Origin: Clostridium_I sp047718555
Lineage (GTDB): Bacteria; Bacillota; Clostridia; Clostridiales; Clostridiaceae
NCBI RefSeq assembly: GCF_047718555.1
Contig: NZ_JBDNRK010000015.1
Coordinates: forward strand, 17,889 to 81,888
DNA: 64,000 nucleotides
Direction of reading: 5' to 3'
Both the position numbers and the translations under genes were made by a program. Below the pieces are notes generated by a model, which had not been told where the DNA came from, did not search any database, and worked only from the letters and a program-made list of their open reading frames with translations. Shown here one piece after another: positions 24,790 through 34,053 of the stretch; position 1 is the stretch's first letter; the number at the start of each line of letters is the position of its first letter.

Positions 24790-25701
24790 CTATTTGACAA
24801 ATGCCTTTACTATTTCCATATCAATATTTTTTACATCAGCTTTAAATCCACTAATAATATTCTTAATCAAAGTAATAGGCTCTTTTCTAATTATTATTCT
24901 CCCTACAGCTTCTATGAAAATATAAACTGAAAATATGATTTTCTGAAAAAGATTTGCATTTCTCTTTATAAAAACAACTCTATTCCTGTTTAAAAAATAA
25001 TAACTTAACCCTCTATATTTTGAAATGGTAGAGGATCCTTTATGATAAATTCTGCTATCATATACACAAAGCAATTTATAGCCTTCTTTACCTGCTTTAT
25101 AGCAAAATTCAGTTTCTTCAAAGAATAAAAAATAATTTTCTGGTATTAAACCTATCTTTTCAAATACTTCTCTCCTACAAATAAAACACGCTCCTCCAAG
25201 ATAATCCACTAAAATGTCCCTTTTTGGAATATCATTATATTTGTAGCCCTTATATTTACCTTGAGTAAGCCCGCTATAGAGATTTATATTGGCTCCCATG
25301 GCTTGTATAATATTTTTATCCTCATAATTACATATACAAGGTCCAGCTATTCCTATATCCTTTCTATCCACCATTACTTTAATTATTTTAGTTAAAAAAT
25401 CTCTTTCTACTACCACATCATTATTTAGTACACATATGTAGTCAGCGTCTCTTTCTAGTGCATATTTTATACCTAAATTGTTGCCATTTGCATAACCAAG
25501 ATTTTTATTGCACTTTATAATATTGTAGTAACTAAATTCCTCCTTTAATTTTTCATAAGAATTATCTTTAGAGGAGTTGTCTACAACTACTATTTCGTAG
25601 TTATCATAATTTATTTGCTGCAAACTCTGTAAACATTCCTTAGTATCCTGAAAGGAATTAAAATTTAATATTATTATAAAAACTTTTGGATTTATCATCA
25701 T
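24790..25701 (-). CDS. Glycosyltransferase family 2
   Basis: 303 residues, GT-A fold of the rhamnosyltransferase-like GT2 group: KVFIIILNFNSFQDT, VVVDNSSKDNS, the metal site VLNNDVVVE and the acceptor region FFFEETEFCYKAGKEGYKL. It transfers a sugar from a nucleotide donor to a growing polysaccharide at the inner membrane face. The start follows the GT4 stop by one base. Probably the last gene of this minus-strand operon. Confidence 0.9.
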   Translation of the reverse strand: MMINPKVFIIILNFNSFQDTKECLQSLQQINYDNYEIVVVDNSSKDNSYEKLKEEFSYYNIIKCNKNLGYANGNNLGIKYALERDADYICVLNNDVVVERDFLTKIIKVMVDRKDIGIAGPCICNYEDKNIIQAMGANINLYSGLTQGKYKGYKYNDIPKRDILVDYLGGACFICRREVFEKIGLIPENYFLFFEETEFCYKAGKEGYKLLCVYDSRIYHKGSSTISKYRGLSYYFLNRNRVVFIKRNANLFQKIIFSVYIFIEAVGRIIIRKEPITLIKNIISGFKADVKNIDMEIVKAFVK

Positions 25702-25702
25702 A

Positions 25703-26827
25703 TTAATTATTTCCTCTTATACTATTTATTTTATAGTGCAATTTTTCCACTATATTATCCCAATTGTAATTTTCTCTGCAATTTTCCTGTACATTTTGTG
25801 AAAAATCGCCAAGCTTATTATTATTTATTAATTCTTCCAAAGCATTAGCTATTGCTCTTACATCGCCCACTTCTACCACAGCTCCATTGTCACCATTCAC
25901 AATTTCTTCAGCTATACCCACTCTAGTAGAAACAATAACATCTCCACAGGCTATTGCTTCTATTAAGGCAATGCCCACACTTTCATATTGAGATGTAAGA
26001 CAGAATATTTTTGCCCTTTTATATTCTTCAAATAATCTTTTTCTATCAAAAATAGCGCCTTTAAATATTACATTGTCTTTCATATTTTCATGCTTATTAA
26101 AAAAATTATTTATAGTACTTTTGAAGGACTCCTCAATAGGCCCCACAAAGACTAACTTCCAATCTTTTCTTAGATTTTTATCTATTAAGGCATAGGCTTC
26201 CATAAGTAAGTCCGTAGCTTTTTCACTACTGCCTATTCTCCCTACATTCAAAATGGTGTTTTCTTTGTCATCAAAACTAATATCTTCTTTAAAATATTCG
26301 CTGTTGAAATCTATACCATTTGGTATATTCATTAATTTATCCTTATGTTTTCCCAGTAAGAACCTTAATTTATGAAATATACTTTTCTGTTCGACTCCTA
26401 TAATGTCTACTCTATTTAAAAAAAAATTAAAAAATACCTTTTGAATGGCTTTCATATTTTCTATTCTATCTAAAAGTAATCCTGTACAATCAAGCTTTAA
26501 AAAAACTATTCCCTTTCTATTAAAAAACTTGTATAAGCATGCATAGATTACAGAATTGAAAGTCATATGAAATATCTGCAGTACATCTATAGTCTTAGAA
26601 TTTTTCTTTAAATAATAAAATATATTTATAAGATTCTTATGTTTTCTTTCAATAAAATCTATTTTAAGCCCCTTTACTTCATTATTTAAATAATCATATT
26701 TGTCATTATTATAACTGACTACATAGGAATCATATCCATATAATCTATTAAGTTTATAGGCTATCATTCCCACATCTTTAATCAAATGAACATTTTCAGC
26801 TTTAGGGTATAATACGCAATATTTCAT
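25703..26827 (-). CDS. Glycosyltransferase family 4
   Basis: 374 residues, GT-B fold. The C-terminal donor domain has NVGRIGSSEKATDLLMEAY, VFVGPIEE and the EX7E-like block KIFCLTSQYESVGIALIEA. It is a retaining transferase using a nucleotide sugar. It is sandwiched between the Wzx flippase and a GT2 gene, so it should add one residue of the same repeat unit. Sugar specificity not readable. Confidence 0.9.
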   Translation of the reverse strand: MKYCVLYPKAENVHLIKDVGMIAYKLNRLYGYDSYVVSYNNDKYDYLNNEVKGLKIDFIERKHKNLINIFYYLKKNSKTIDVLQIFHMTFNSVIYACLYKFFNRKGIVFLKLDCTGLLLDRIENMKAIQKVFFNFFLNRVDIIGVEQKSIFHKLRFLLGKHKDKLMNIPNGIDFNSEYFKEDISFDDKENTILNVGRIGSSEKATDLLMEAYALIDKNLRKDWKLVFVGPIEESFKSTINNFFNKHENMKDNVIFKGAIFDRKRLFEEYKRAKIFCLTSQYESVGIALIEAIACGDVIVSTRVGIAEEIVNGDNGAVVEVGDVRAIANALEELINNNKLGDFSQNVQENCRENYNWDNIVEKLHYKINSIRGNN

Positions 26828-26921
26828 AATACACCTATCTTTCTAATTAAAATACTTTTCTTTAATTTAGTCATATACAGAATATTCATAAGCTTTAAGT
26901 TAATTTTATGGACTAAAATTT

Positions 26922-28352
26922 TCAACTTATTCTCTGCTTTCGTGCTCCTAAAATAAGTTTTATTTCCCCTAAAGTTATATATTTAGTAGCAAGTATTAAT
27001 ACAATGTAAATTAAAGCACTTAAAACTATATTTAAAACTGTACTCACATTAAAATATTTAAAAATAATTATGGCAATTGCCATGACAGTACATGGTAGTA
27101 TGGCCTTAGCTATATTTTTATGATTTGAAACTACTATAACATTTTTAGCATAATATCTCATCATTATAATATTTATTACTTCAGAAATAACAGTTATTAT
27201 GGCAGCTATGTTCATTCCATATTTAGGTGTGAATATTAGATTCAGCACTAGATTGACTAAAGCCGATATAGTAACAGCTTTTAGATACTTTTTTTCCATA
27301 TTACAAGCATTTAAGCCCCATCCATATATTTCTCTAAAGAAAAGTATAAATGCATATACTAACAATATAATAAATGGTGCATAAGCAGCTTCAAAACTAT
27401 TATCAAAAAGAAGTATTATTATTTCTTTTGAAAGAAGCACTCCTCCAACAACCATGGGCATAATAAAGACAGTTATTATCCTTGAAGTATTGTCCATAAG
27501 CTTTTTAAGTGCTTCATTATTCTTATTATTGAAGTAATTTATAATAAGTGGAAAAACAGGAGTAAAAATCATAGTTTCAATATTAATTAAAAATAAAATT
27601 ATATAATAGGCAGAACCATAAATTCCTGCCTCTTCACTTCCTCTGCTGAACATAATTATTATTCTGTCCACATTAGTATTTATCATAGCTAATATTCCAG
27701 AAATTAAAAAAGGAAGACCTAAATTTATATAAGAAATTATTTTTTTCCTATTTAAATTTACCTTTAAAGTGAATTTTTCTTTTAAAAAATATATGTATGC
27801 TTGATATAGACTTCCGGCCAGTAACGCTATGAAAGTAAATATGGGTATATAGTAAACCTGACTTTTTTCTTTTAAGAAAATATATATTAAGATAAAGGGA
27901 ATTACATTTTTAATAATATTATAAACTGCATTATATTGCATTTTCTGTATGCCATTAAATACCCAATCTATGCTCATTGCAGTAGGTAATAGCGTTAATC
28001 CATATATAACAAATAAGGTTTTTATAAAATTTGCATTGGTCTTAAAGAATAAACACATAATAATTATAACTATAAAGCTGAAAATAAATAATGCAAATCT
28101 AAAGGCAAGGATATCTCCTACTACCTGCTTTATATTTTTCGTTTCCTTTGCAATCTCTCTGGTACCATAGGTTTGCAGCCCAAAGAGTACTACCATTGTA
28201 AAATACAATATCATGGCCTGAACCGTATTAACAGTACCAAAATAGGAGGCTCCTATTTTTTTTGCATAATAGGAACCAGTAAAAAATACTATTACCTGAG
28301 ATAATAAACTTGAAGAAATTGTTAACAAAAAATTTTTAGCTACTCTATTCAT
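26922..28352 (-). CDS. Wzx-type polysaccharide flippase (MOP superfamily)
   Basis: 476 residues with about 12-14 membrane helices. The N-terminus NFLLTISSSLLSQVIVFFTG and SYFGTVNTVQAMILYFT are typical of polysaccharide transporters. It moves undecaprenyl-diphosphate-linked repeat units across the membrane. AGGAAGG precedes the ATG. With the O-antigen-ligase-like gene 2 kb upstream it suggests a Wzx-dependent route besides the ABC exporter at 50-52 kb. Confidence 0.92.
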   Translation of the reverse strand: MNRVAKNFLLTISSSLLSQVIVFFTGSYYAKKIGASYFGTVNTVQAMILYFTMVVLFGLQTYGTREIAKETKNIKQVVGDILAFRFALFIFSFIVIIIMCLFFKTNANFIKTLFVIYGLTLLPTAMSIDWVFNGIQKMQYNAVYNIIKNVIPFILIYIFLKEKSQVYYIPIFTFIALLAGSLYQAYIYFLKEKFTLKVNLNRKKIISYINLGLPFLISGILAMINTNVDRIIIMFSRGSEEAGIYGSAYYIILFLINIETMIFTPVFPLIINYFNNKNNEALKKLMDNTSRIITVFIMPMVVGGVLLSKEIIILLFDNSFEAAYAPFIILLVYAFILFFREIYGWGLNACNMEKKYLKAVTISALVNLVLNLIFTPKYGMNIAAIITVISEVINIIMMRYYAKNVIVVSNHKNIAKAILPCTVMAIAIIIFKYFNVSTVLNIVLSALIYIVLILATKYITLGEIKLILGARKQRIS

Positions 28353-28448
28353 TTAATTACCTTCCTGAAATTTCAACTTAAATTTAACAAACAGTTCACT
28401 TTTAGAGCATATTCACATTGAACATCTATACAGAAAACTATGAATATT

Positions 28449-28481
28449 TTAAAACTCGCACTGTTAAAGTACGAGTTTTAA
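28449..28481 (-). terminator. Terminator after rfbD
   Basis: TTAAAACTCG pairs with CGAGTTTTAA across a short spacer, 3 bases past the rfbD stop; the 3' side reads TTTTAAAATATT. It separates rfbD from the flippase operon. Confidence 0.75.
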
Positions 28482-28483
28482 GA

Positions 28484-29326
28484 TTACATATGTAATTCTT
28501 CAATATATTCCTTGAGAGATTCCTGCCACTGATTTGTTATATCACCTGTAGTAAGTTCCAGCATATAATTTTTAAGCACAGAATATTTAGGTCTTTTAGC
28601 CGGTCTTGGAAATTCCTCAGTAGTACATGGAATTACCTTTATATCAATATTTTTTAATCTAAATATTTCCTTTGCAAAATCGTACCAGGAGCATACTCCC
28701 TTACAGGTGCAGTGGAATAATCCATAATTCTTTTCTTCTACAAGCTTTATTATTACTTTAGCTAAATCTGCTGAACTGGTAGGAGTACCAACTTGGTCAT
28801 TTACCACCTTTAATTCCTTGTGATTTTCACTTAGTTTTATCATAGTCTTTACAAAATTATTTCCATCACCATATAACCAGGCAGTTCTTACAATATAATA
28901 TTTGGGATTTAAAGTTTTTACAAAATTTTCTCCATCCAATTTAGTTCTTCCATAAACTGTTTGAGGATCTGGTGTATCAAACTCTGTAAGTTCAGTATTC
29001 CCCTCTCCGTTGAATACATAATCTGTAGAAACCTGAACAATTTCAGCGCCTATAGCAAAAGCCGCTGAAGCTAAATTTTTAGGCCCTATGGCATTTATCT
29101 TATAAGCTAAATCCACTTGTTCCTCACATTTATCTACCTGAGTGTGAGCAGCACAATTTATAATTACATCTGGCTTATTTTCTTCTACAAATTTATATAC
29201 AGCCTTTACATCTGTTATATCAAGATCATTTACATCTGTGGGAATAAGCTCTGCATCTTTTCCTTTATATTGCTTTTGAAGCTCTCTTCCCAGTTGACCA
29301 TTTGCTCCAGTTATTAATATTTTCAT
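28484..29326 (-). CDS. rfbD: dTDP-4-dehydrorhamnose reductase
   Basis: 280 residues, RmlD/extended SDR family. NADPH motif ITGANGQLGREL, VIINCAAHTQVDKCE, STDYVFNGEG and catalytic Tyr-Lys YGRTKLDGE. It performs the last step to dTDP-L-rhamnose. It is 25 kb from rfbA-rfbB-rfbC (53.8-56.3 kb). The ATG at 29326 lies 9 bases after GGGGAG; an in-frame TTG nine bases upstream is too close to that site. Confidence 0.97.
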   Translation of the reverse strand: MKILITGANGQLGRELQKQYKGKDAELIPTDVNDLDITDVKAVYKFVEENKPDVIINCAAHTQVDKCEEQVDLAYKINAIGPKNLASAAFAIGAEIVQVSTDYVFNGEGNTELTEFDTPDPQTVYGRTKLDGENFVKTLNPKYYIVRTAWLYGDGNNFVKTMIKLSENHKELKVVNDQVGTPTSSADLAKVIIKLVEEKNYGLFHCTCKGVCSWYDFAKEIFRLKNIDIKVIPCTTEEFPRPAKRPKYSVLKNYMLELTTGDITNQWQESLKEYIEELHM

Positions 29327-29401
29327 TATTACCAACTCCCCAAATTATATTAATCAATGAATCTTATCCATGTTAAATTTTCATTCATATTAAAATTTGA
29401 T

Positions 29402-30133
29402 CTACACAACCTTCTGTTTTATTATATATGTGTTATATATAACTTTCAATAGAAGCTTTGGGATAACTCCCAATCGCCTTATTCTCCATGGTTCTTTAAA
29501 AACTCTGTAAAGCCATTCTAAGCCAAGCTTTATCATCCATCCAGGCGCTCTATTTACCTTTCCTGCAATAACGTCAAAGCTTCCCCCCACCCCCATATAG
29601 ATAGATGCGGTGAGAATGCTCATATATTTATTTATAAATTTCTCCTGACGTGGACATCCCATTGCCACAAAAATGGCATAGGGCTGAGAATTTTTTATAT
29701 CTTGCAATATATCTTCACAATTATCCATATTAAAATATCCATTGTGACTTCCTACAATGTTTAGTCCATTATATTTATCCTTAAGTTTAATTTTACATTC
29801 ATCAAGAAGTTCCTGTTTTGCTCCAAGAAGATATATACCTTTTCCTTCCCTTTCACACAACTTAATAATTTCATCCATTACTTCAATGCCTGCAATTTTT
29901 TCTTCAACTGAATTTTTAGCTATTTTAGAAGCTATAACTACACCAATACCATCTGGAATTATTACAGAATTTTCTTCACTGCATCCTTGAAAAATGGAAT
30001 CATCATATAAGCCACTATAGAGTACCTCCGGGTTTCCGGATATAATATGTACTTTTTTAAAACTTGTTATATACTCAATTAATTCAATTTTACTCTTATT
30101 AAATACATTATAATTTAGTACTTTAGAAAACAT
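29402..30133 (-). CDS. WecG/TagA/CpsF family glycosyltransferase
   Basis: 243 residues, GT26. HIISGNPEVLYSG, IIPDGIGVVIASKIA, AGIEVMDEI, FVAMGCPRQEKFI and GVGGSFDVIAGKVNRAPGWM are the family blocks. TagA adds N-acetylmannosamine to lipid-linked GlcNAc at the start of wall teichoic acid; WecG makes ManNAcA transfer. The gene may therefore mark synthesis of a teichoic-acid-like or secondary wall polymer linkage unit. Good site GGAGGA. Confidence 0.9.
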   Translation of the reverse strand: MFSKVLNYNVFNKSKIELIEYITSFKKVHIISGNPEVLYSGLYDDSIFQGCSEENSVIIPDGIGVVIASKIAKNSVEEKIAGIEVMDEIIKLCEREGKGIYLLGAKQELLDECKIKLKDKYNGLNIVGSHNGYFNMDNCEDILQDIKNSQPYAIFVAMGCPRQEKFINKYMSILTASIYMGVGGSFDVIAGKVNRAPGWMIKLGLEWLYRVFKEPWRIRRLGVIPKLLLKVIYNTYIIKQKVV

Positions 30134-30294
30134 AACTTCCTCCGTAGTTTTTATTGGCTAAGGTATTCGAAAATAAATAACAACACAAAGACTGCAAATA
30201 TTTTGCAGCATACACTGAAACAAGCTCTAATGATATAGAGCCGTAATTTCATACAAAACATGCTAACAGCTAGTTATTTCTTTGATGATACTTA

Positions 30295-31503
30295 CTATCT
30301 CTCAGAGAATAATAACCCATCAGCAGCAGCTAAAAATATCCAAAAATATACTATTACTGAAGGCACAAAGAATAGATTTTCAAATAAATTCATAAACAAA
30401 AATGCTACCACAGAAGCTAAAAATCCAATATAGAATAAACTTATTTCTTTATCATGAATATTAACTATAACCTTTTTAATCTTAAAAAGTGCATTTACAA
30501 TTATACTTATAAAGGATAATCCACCAATTATTCCAAGCTCTGATTCTATTTTTAAATAAGAATTATGAGTTGGATAATTTGAATAATTTTTATAGGCTAA
30601 ATATTTATATTTAGCAACATAGCTGTCATATAATTTAATAAAATTACCATTTCCAACACCAAATATAGGATGATTTTGTATCATTTTAAGAGCCGTTCTC
30701 CATATCTGTATTCTTCCTTCATCAACAACACCAATCTGCAGCACTCTTGTCCTTACGAAAGGTATCGCAAAGGCAATTACTGCAATACCTCCTAATGCAA
30801 CTAAGAAATACCAGCTGTATAACAGTGAGACAATTACTCCTCCAACTACTAGTGCTAAAAATGAATTTCTAGAACCACTAAAATAAATATTACATAAGGT
30901 TAATATAAATAAAATACCATATGCGCTTTTTTTATATAAACTCTTACTTCTTACTGTCATCATTACCACCGGGAAAGCCCCCATAATGAGAAATGCTGCA
31001 AAGGAATTTGGATTGTCAAAGGTTGCATTGGTTCTCAATACATTACCCATAGCATATCCCTGTAAAAGGCCATATCCCGTTATCTTCTGAAAAATGCCAT
31101 ATAGGTTTATACCTGTAAATATAACCATATATGCATTTATTAAACCTTTAATCATTTCTTTATCTACAGTATATTTAACAATAAAATATAACATTACAAA
31201 TGACAAAAACCTTGCACTTTCAGTTATTGCAATAGTTTTGTATGAAGCATAGGAAATAGATACAACCATTATTGCAAACAAAATTATAAGTGAAATTCCC
31301 ATTAAATCACTGAGAAAATCTCTTATATTATATATAAAAGAATCTCTTGATTTTAAAATACTTACTAAAAAAACTATTATTAAAATAAATACCATTATAT
31401 CCCCAATATTTAATCCTTTTATACTTAAACTGTCTGGTGCAATAGGATACAATATAATTAGAGCAATTAATATGTAATAAATTAAACTATTTTTACTCTT
31501 CAT
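30295..31503 (-). CDS. O-antigen ligase/polymerase-like membrane protein (Wzy/WaaL family)
   Basis: 402 residues, around 10-12 membrane helices. The large loop after mid-protein carries RIQIWRTALKMIQNHPIFG, VGNGNFIKLYDSYVAKYKYL and THNSYLKIESELGIIG, the Wzy_C signature. In Gram-positives such proteins polymerise repeat units or ligate glycans to a wall acceptor. Together with Wzx it implies outside assembly. Confidence 0.88.
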   Translation of the reverse strand: MKSKNSLIYYILIALIILYPIAPDSLSIKGLNIGDIMVFILIIVFLVSILKSRDSFIYNIRDFLSDLMGISLIILFAIMVVSISYASYKTIAITESARFLSFVMLYFIVKYTVDKEMIKGLINAYMVIFTGINLYGIFQKITGYGLLQGYAMGNVLRTNATFDNPNSFAAFLIMGAFPVVMMTVRSKSLYKKSAYGILFILTLCNIYFSGSRNSFLALVVGGVIVSLLYSWYFLVALGGIAVIAFAIPFVRTRVLQIGVVDEGRIQIWRTALKMIQNHPIFGVGNGNFIKLYDSYVAKYKYLAYKNYSNYPTHNSYLKIESELGIIGGLSFISIIVNALFKIKKVIVNIHDKEISLFYIGFLASVVAFLFMNLFENLFFVPSVIVYFWIFLAAADGLLFSER

Positions 31504-31526
31504 AACAAATCACTACTTTCTAAAAA

Positions 31527-32519
31527 TTAATATCTATTAGTTGCAATTGCCTTTTTATTAAAGGCCATCTTTATAGTATTTATATAAACTTTTCTGTTCT
31601 CCTTTATAATTTCAGAGGACTTAAAAATTTGCATAAAGGTAACTCCTATAACTCTTAATAGCAAAGCAATCACTAAATTTATTCTAACCTGAATTTCCTT
31701 TGATCTACCATAATTCTTTCTAAAATACAAAATCATACTTCTATACCTTTCATAAAAGGTTATATCCCCTATTTTTTCACTGCTTTTTCCAATTAAGTGA
31801 ACTATCTCGCCATATGGATAATATATTCTGCTCCAGCCAGCTTTATATGCCTGATAGCAAAAGTCTATTTCTTCATAATACATAAAATATCTTTCATCCA
31901 GCATCCCAATGCAATCAATTACCTCTCTTCTTATGAGCAAAGCTGCTCCAACTAGAACCTGTACCTCTTCTGGCTCCTGAATACTTTGGAAATTTTTCAT
32001 ATATTGTTCTATATCCTTTGATCCTATTTTATCAGCAAACTTCACAAAAAAGCTTTTTATAAAAGGTATTTTTAATACATTTTTCAGCTTATACATATGA
32101 TATACTTCTCGCTTAAAAGTAGGAAAAGCTGAAATAGAAGTTTGATGAGTTCTGTCTCCATTCAGAAGCTTAGGTCCAAGAAGTCCTATTTTCTTATTTT
32201 CATCCATATATGTAACCATTTTTTCTATTACATCTTCAAGTATAATAGTGTCACTGTTTAGCAAAAAAACATATCTGCCCTCACTTGCTTTTATACCCAA
32301 ATTATTAGCATAAGCAAAGCCCCCGTTTATTTTACTCTCAATAAGCTTTACCTGCTTAAATTCATTTTTAAGCATAGTAATACTATCATCTTTAGATGCA
32401 TTATCTACTACAATAATTTCATAATTTATATGTATAGTATTTTCTAAAATAGATTTTATGCAATCTTTTAATAAATCTCTAGTATTATAATTTACAATAA
32501 TTATAGAAACATCAACCAT
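31527..32519 (-). CDS. Glycosyltransferase family 2, rhamnosyltransferase-like
   Basis: 330 residues: VDVSIIIVNYNTRDLLKDCI, IVVDNASKDDSI, GGFAYANNLGIKASEGRY, metal site LLNSDTIILE, and YFMYYEEIDFCYQAYKAGW. The pattern is that of WbbL-type rhamnosyltransferases, and the cluster makes dTDP-rhamnose; the donor is still an inference. GGAGGA site present. Element R3 fills the spacer upstream. Confidence 0.9.
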   Translation of the reverse strand: MVDVSIIIVNYNTRDLLKDCIKSILENTIHINYEIIVVDNASKDDSITMLKNEFKQVKLIESKINGGFAYANNLGIKASEGRYVFLLNSDTIILEDVIEKMVTYMDENKKIGLLGPKLLNGDRTHQTSISAFPTFKREVYHMYKLKNVLKIPFIKSFFVKFADKIGSKDIEQYMKNFQSIQEPEEVQVLVGAALLIRREVIDCIGMLDERYFMYYEEIDFCYQAYKAGWSRIYYPYGEIVHLIGKSSEKIGDITFYERYRSMILYFRKNYGRSKEIQVRINLVIALLLRVIGVTFMQIFKSSEIIKENRKVYINTIKMAFNKKAIATNRY

Positions 32520-32597
32520 TTCGTCCTCCTGCTGTTTCTTATAGCGCTCTATATGATTTCCATTATTACTTTTTCCAAATACTGTTACGCATTAATC

Positions 32598-32842
32598 ATA
32601 AACAGAGTTCTTTGTTTCAGGTGGAGTTTTTTTCTCCAGCTGAAACTTACTAACAGAGTTCTTAGTATCGGTATTTTCGATACTTAGAAATCGTTGTCCT
32701 TTAGGGTAAATCGTTATCCAGGGACGTAGCAGCCGTTATCTCCCACTTTGATAGAAAAGCAGAGAACCAAAATCTTCGATTTTGTGTGAATCGCTTTCAC
32801 TGTGTGCGTTGGTAGTATTACGAATGGTAGTCATCGGATAAA
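32598..32842 (-). repeat. Structured dispersed element R, copy R3 (long form)
   Basis: Minus-strand sense. It has the invariant TTATCCGATGACTA and TACGTCCCTGGATAACG, one 51-base module (32807-32757) and, after the core, two successive 3' hairpins. These are GTATCG...CGATAC (like R4) and TTTCAGCTGGAG...CTCCACCTGAAA (like R1), each followed by AAGAACTCTGTT. The double 3' end looks like two elements fused or a duplicated tail. The rest of the 398-base spacer 32520-32917 has nothing else. Confidence 0.8.
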
Positions 32843-32917
32843 TTTAAGAATTTTTAAAGTTCATATATAAACCTATATTCCTTAAGTAATCTTTATAATT
32901 ATTTATTACTAGATTAC

Positions 32918-33820
32918 TTATCCCTTAGTTCCAACTCTTCCATTTGGGATTACTATATTTTTAACTATAGCAATCATTCCAAGTAGCACTATTCCAACAT
33001 ATACTATCCAATTAAAAATAAATAAATTATCTTCCTTATTGTATTTATTATAAAATATAATCATAGCTCTATAAAATTCATAGGTTGCCTTTGTGCCTAA
33101 CTGTTTACTGCTTTCTCCTTTAAAATGTATAATTGTTCCCACAGGACAATATCTCACTATATAACCTGCTTTCTTTGCTCTCATGCACCAATCCATTTCT
33201 TCTCCATACATAAAAAAAGCCTCATCCAAAAGTCCAATTTTATCAATAACTTCTTTTTTTATCATGAGAAAGCATCCAGACACAGAATCCACATCCAAAA
33301 ACTCATCCTCTGATACATGAGTTAAATTATACCTGGTGAGATTCTTATTGTTTTTAAACAACTTGCTTATTCCAAACAACTTAAAAAAGGCATCTTTAGG
33401 CCTTGGAGCCATTCTTCTGCAGGCAAGCTGCAGTGTACCATCAGGGTTAAGCACCTTACATCCAGCTACCCCTAATTTTATATCAATAATTAGACATTCA
33501 TAGGTTTTATGTATAACGTCCCCATTAATAATAGTATCAGGATTTAATAAAAGGATAGCCTCTCCCTTTGCAATTCTTATAGCTTGATTATTTGCTCCAG
33601 CAAAGCCTTTATTATCTTTGTTTTCTATTAATTTGAAATCCTTTTTATCTTTATATTCCTCCTTTAACATAGCACAGCTTTCATCAGAAGAATTATTATC
33701 TACAACTATTATCTCAAATTTTATATCCTTTGTATTTTCATATATGGAAGCCAGACAATTTTTTAAAAGTTCCTTTGCATTCCAATTCACTATAATTATG
33801 GTTAAATCGTATTCTATCAT
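32918..33820 (-). CDS. Glycosyltransferase family 2, rhamnosyltransferase-like
   Basis: 300 residues: YDLTIIIVNWNAKELLKNC, VVDNNSSDESC, GFAGANNQAIRIAKGEAILL, metal site LLNPDTIING, and FFMYGEEMDWCMRAKKAGY. A membrane helix (FNWIVYVGIVLLGMIAIV) at the C-terminus suggests membrane attachment. It resembles the neighbour at 31.5 kb, so the two probably act in sequence. GGGAG site. Confidence 0.9.
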   Translation of the reverse strand: MIEYDLTIIIVNWNAKELLKNCLASIYENTKDIKFEIIVVDNNSSDESCAMLKEEYKDKKDFKLIENKDNKGFAGANNQAIRIAKGEAILLLNPDTIINGDVIHKTYECLIIDIKLGVAGCKVLNPDGTLQLACRRMAPRPKDAFFKLFGISKLFKNNKNLTRYNLTHVSEDEFLDVDSVSGCFLMIKKEVIDKIGLLDEAFFMYGEEMDWCMRAKKAGYIVRYCPVGTIIHFKGESSKQLGTKATYEFYRAMIIFYNKYNKEDNLFIFNWIVYVGIVLLGMIAIVKNIVIPNGRVGTKG

Positions 33821-34053
33821 TGTTTACTCCCGATTCACTAATTTGTTTTACATTATACTATCAAAATTACTTAACTCTAAATAACTTAGCTAAGCTCAGT
33901 AACTAAAAAGATTAACTAAGTAAACTCCATTAGCTAGTATCAATACTTCTAGCATAAATTTATATTAACATCTAGATTTGTAATAGTCAATTTATCGAGA
34001 TATATGTATACAGGAATTTAATATATTCCAGAGTTAAGCATTTTTTTATTTAA

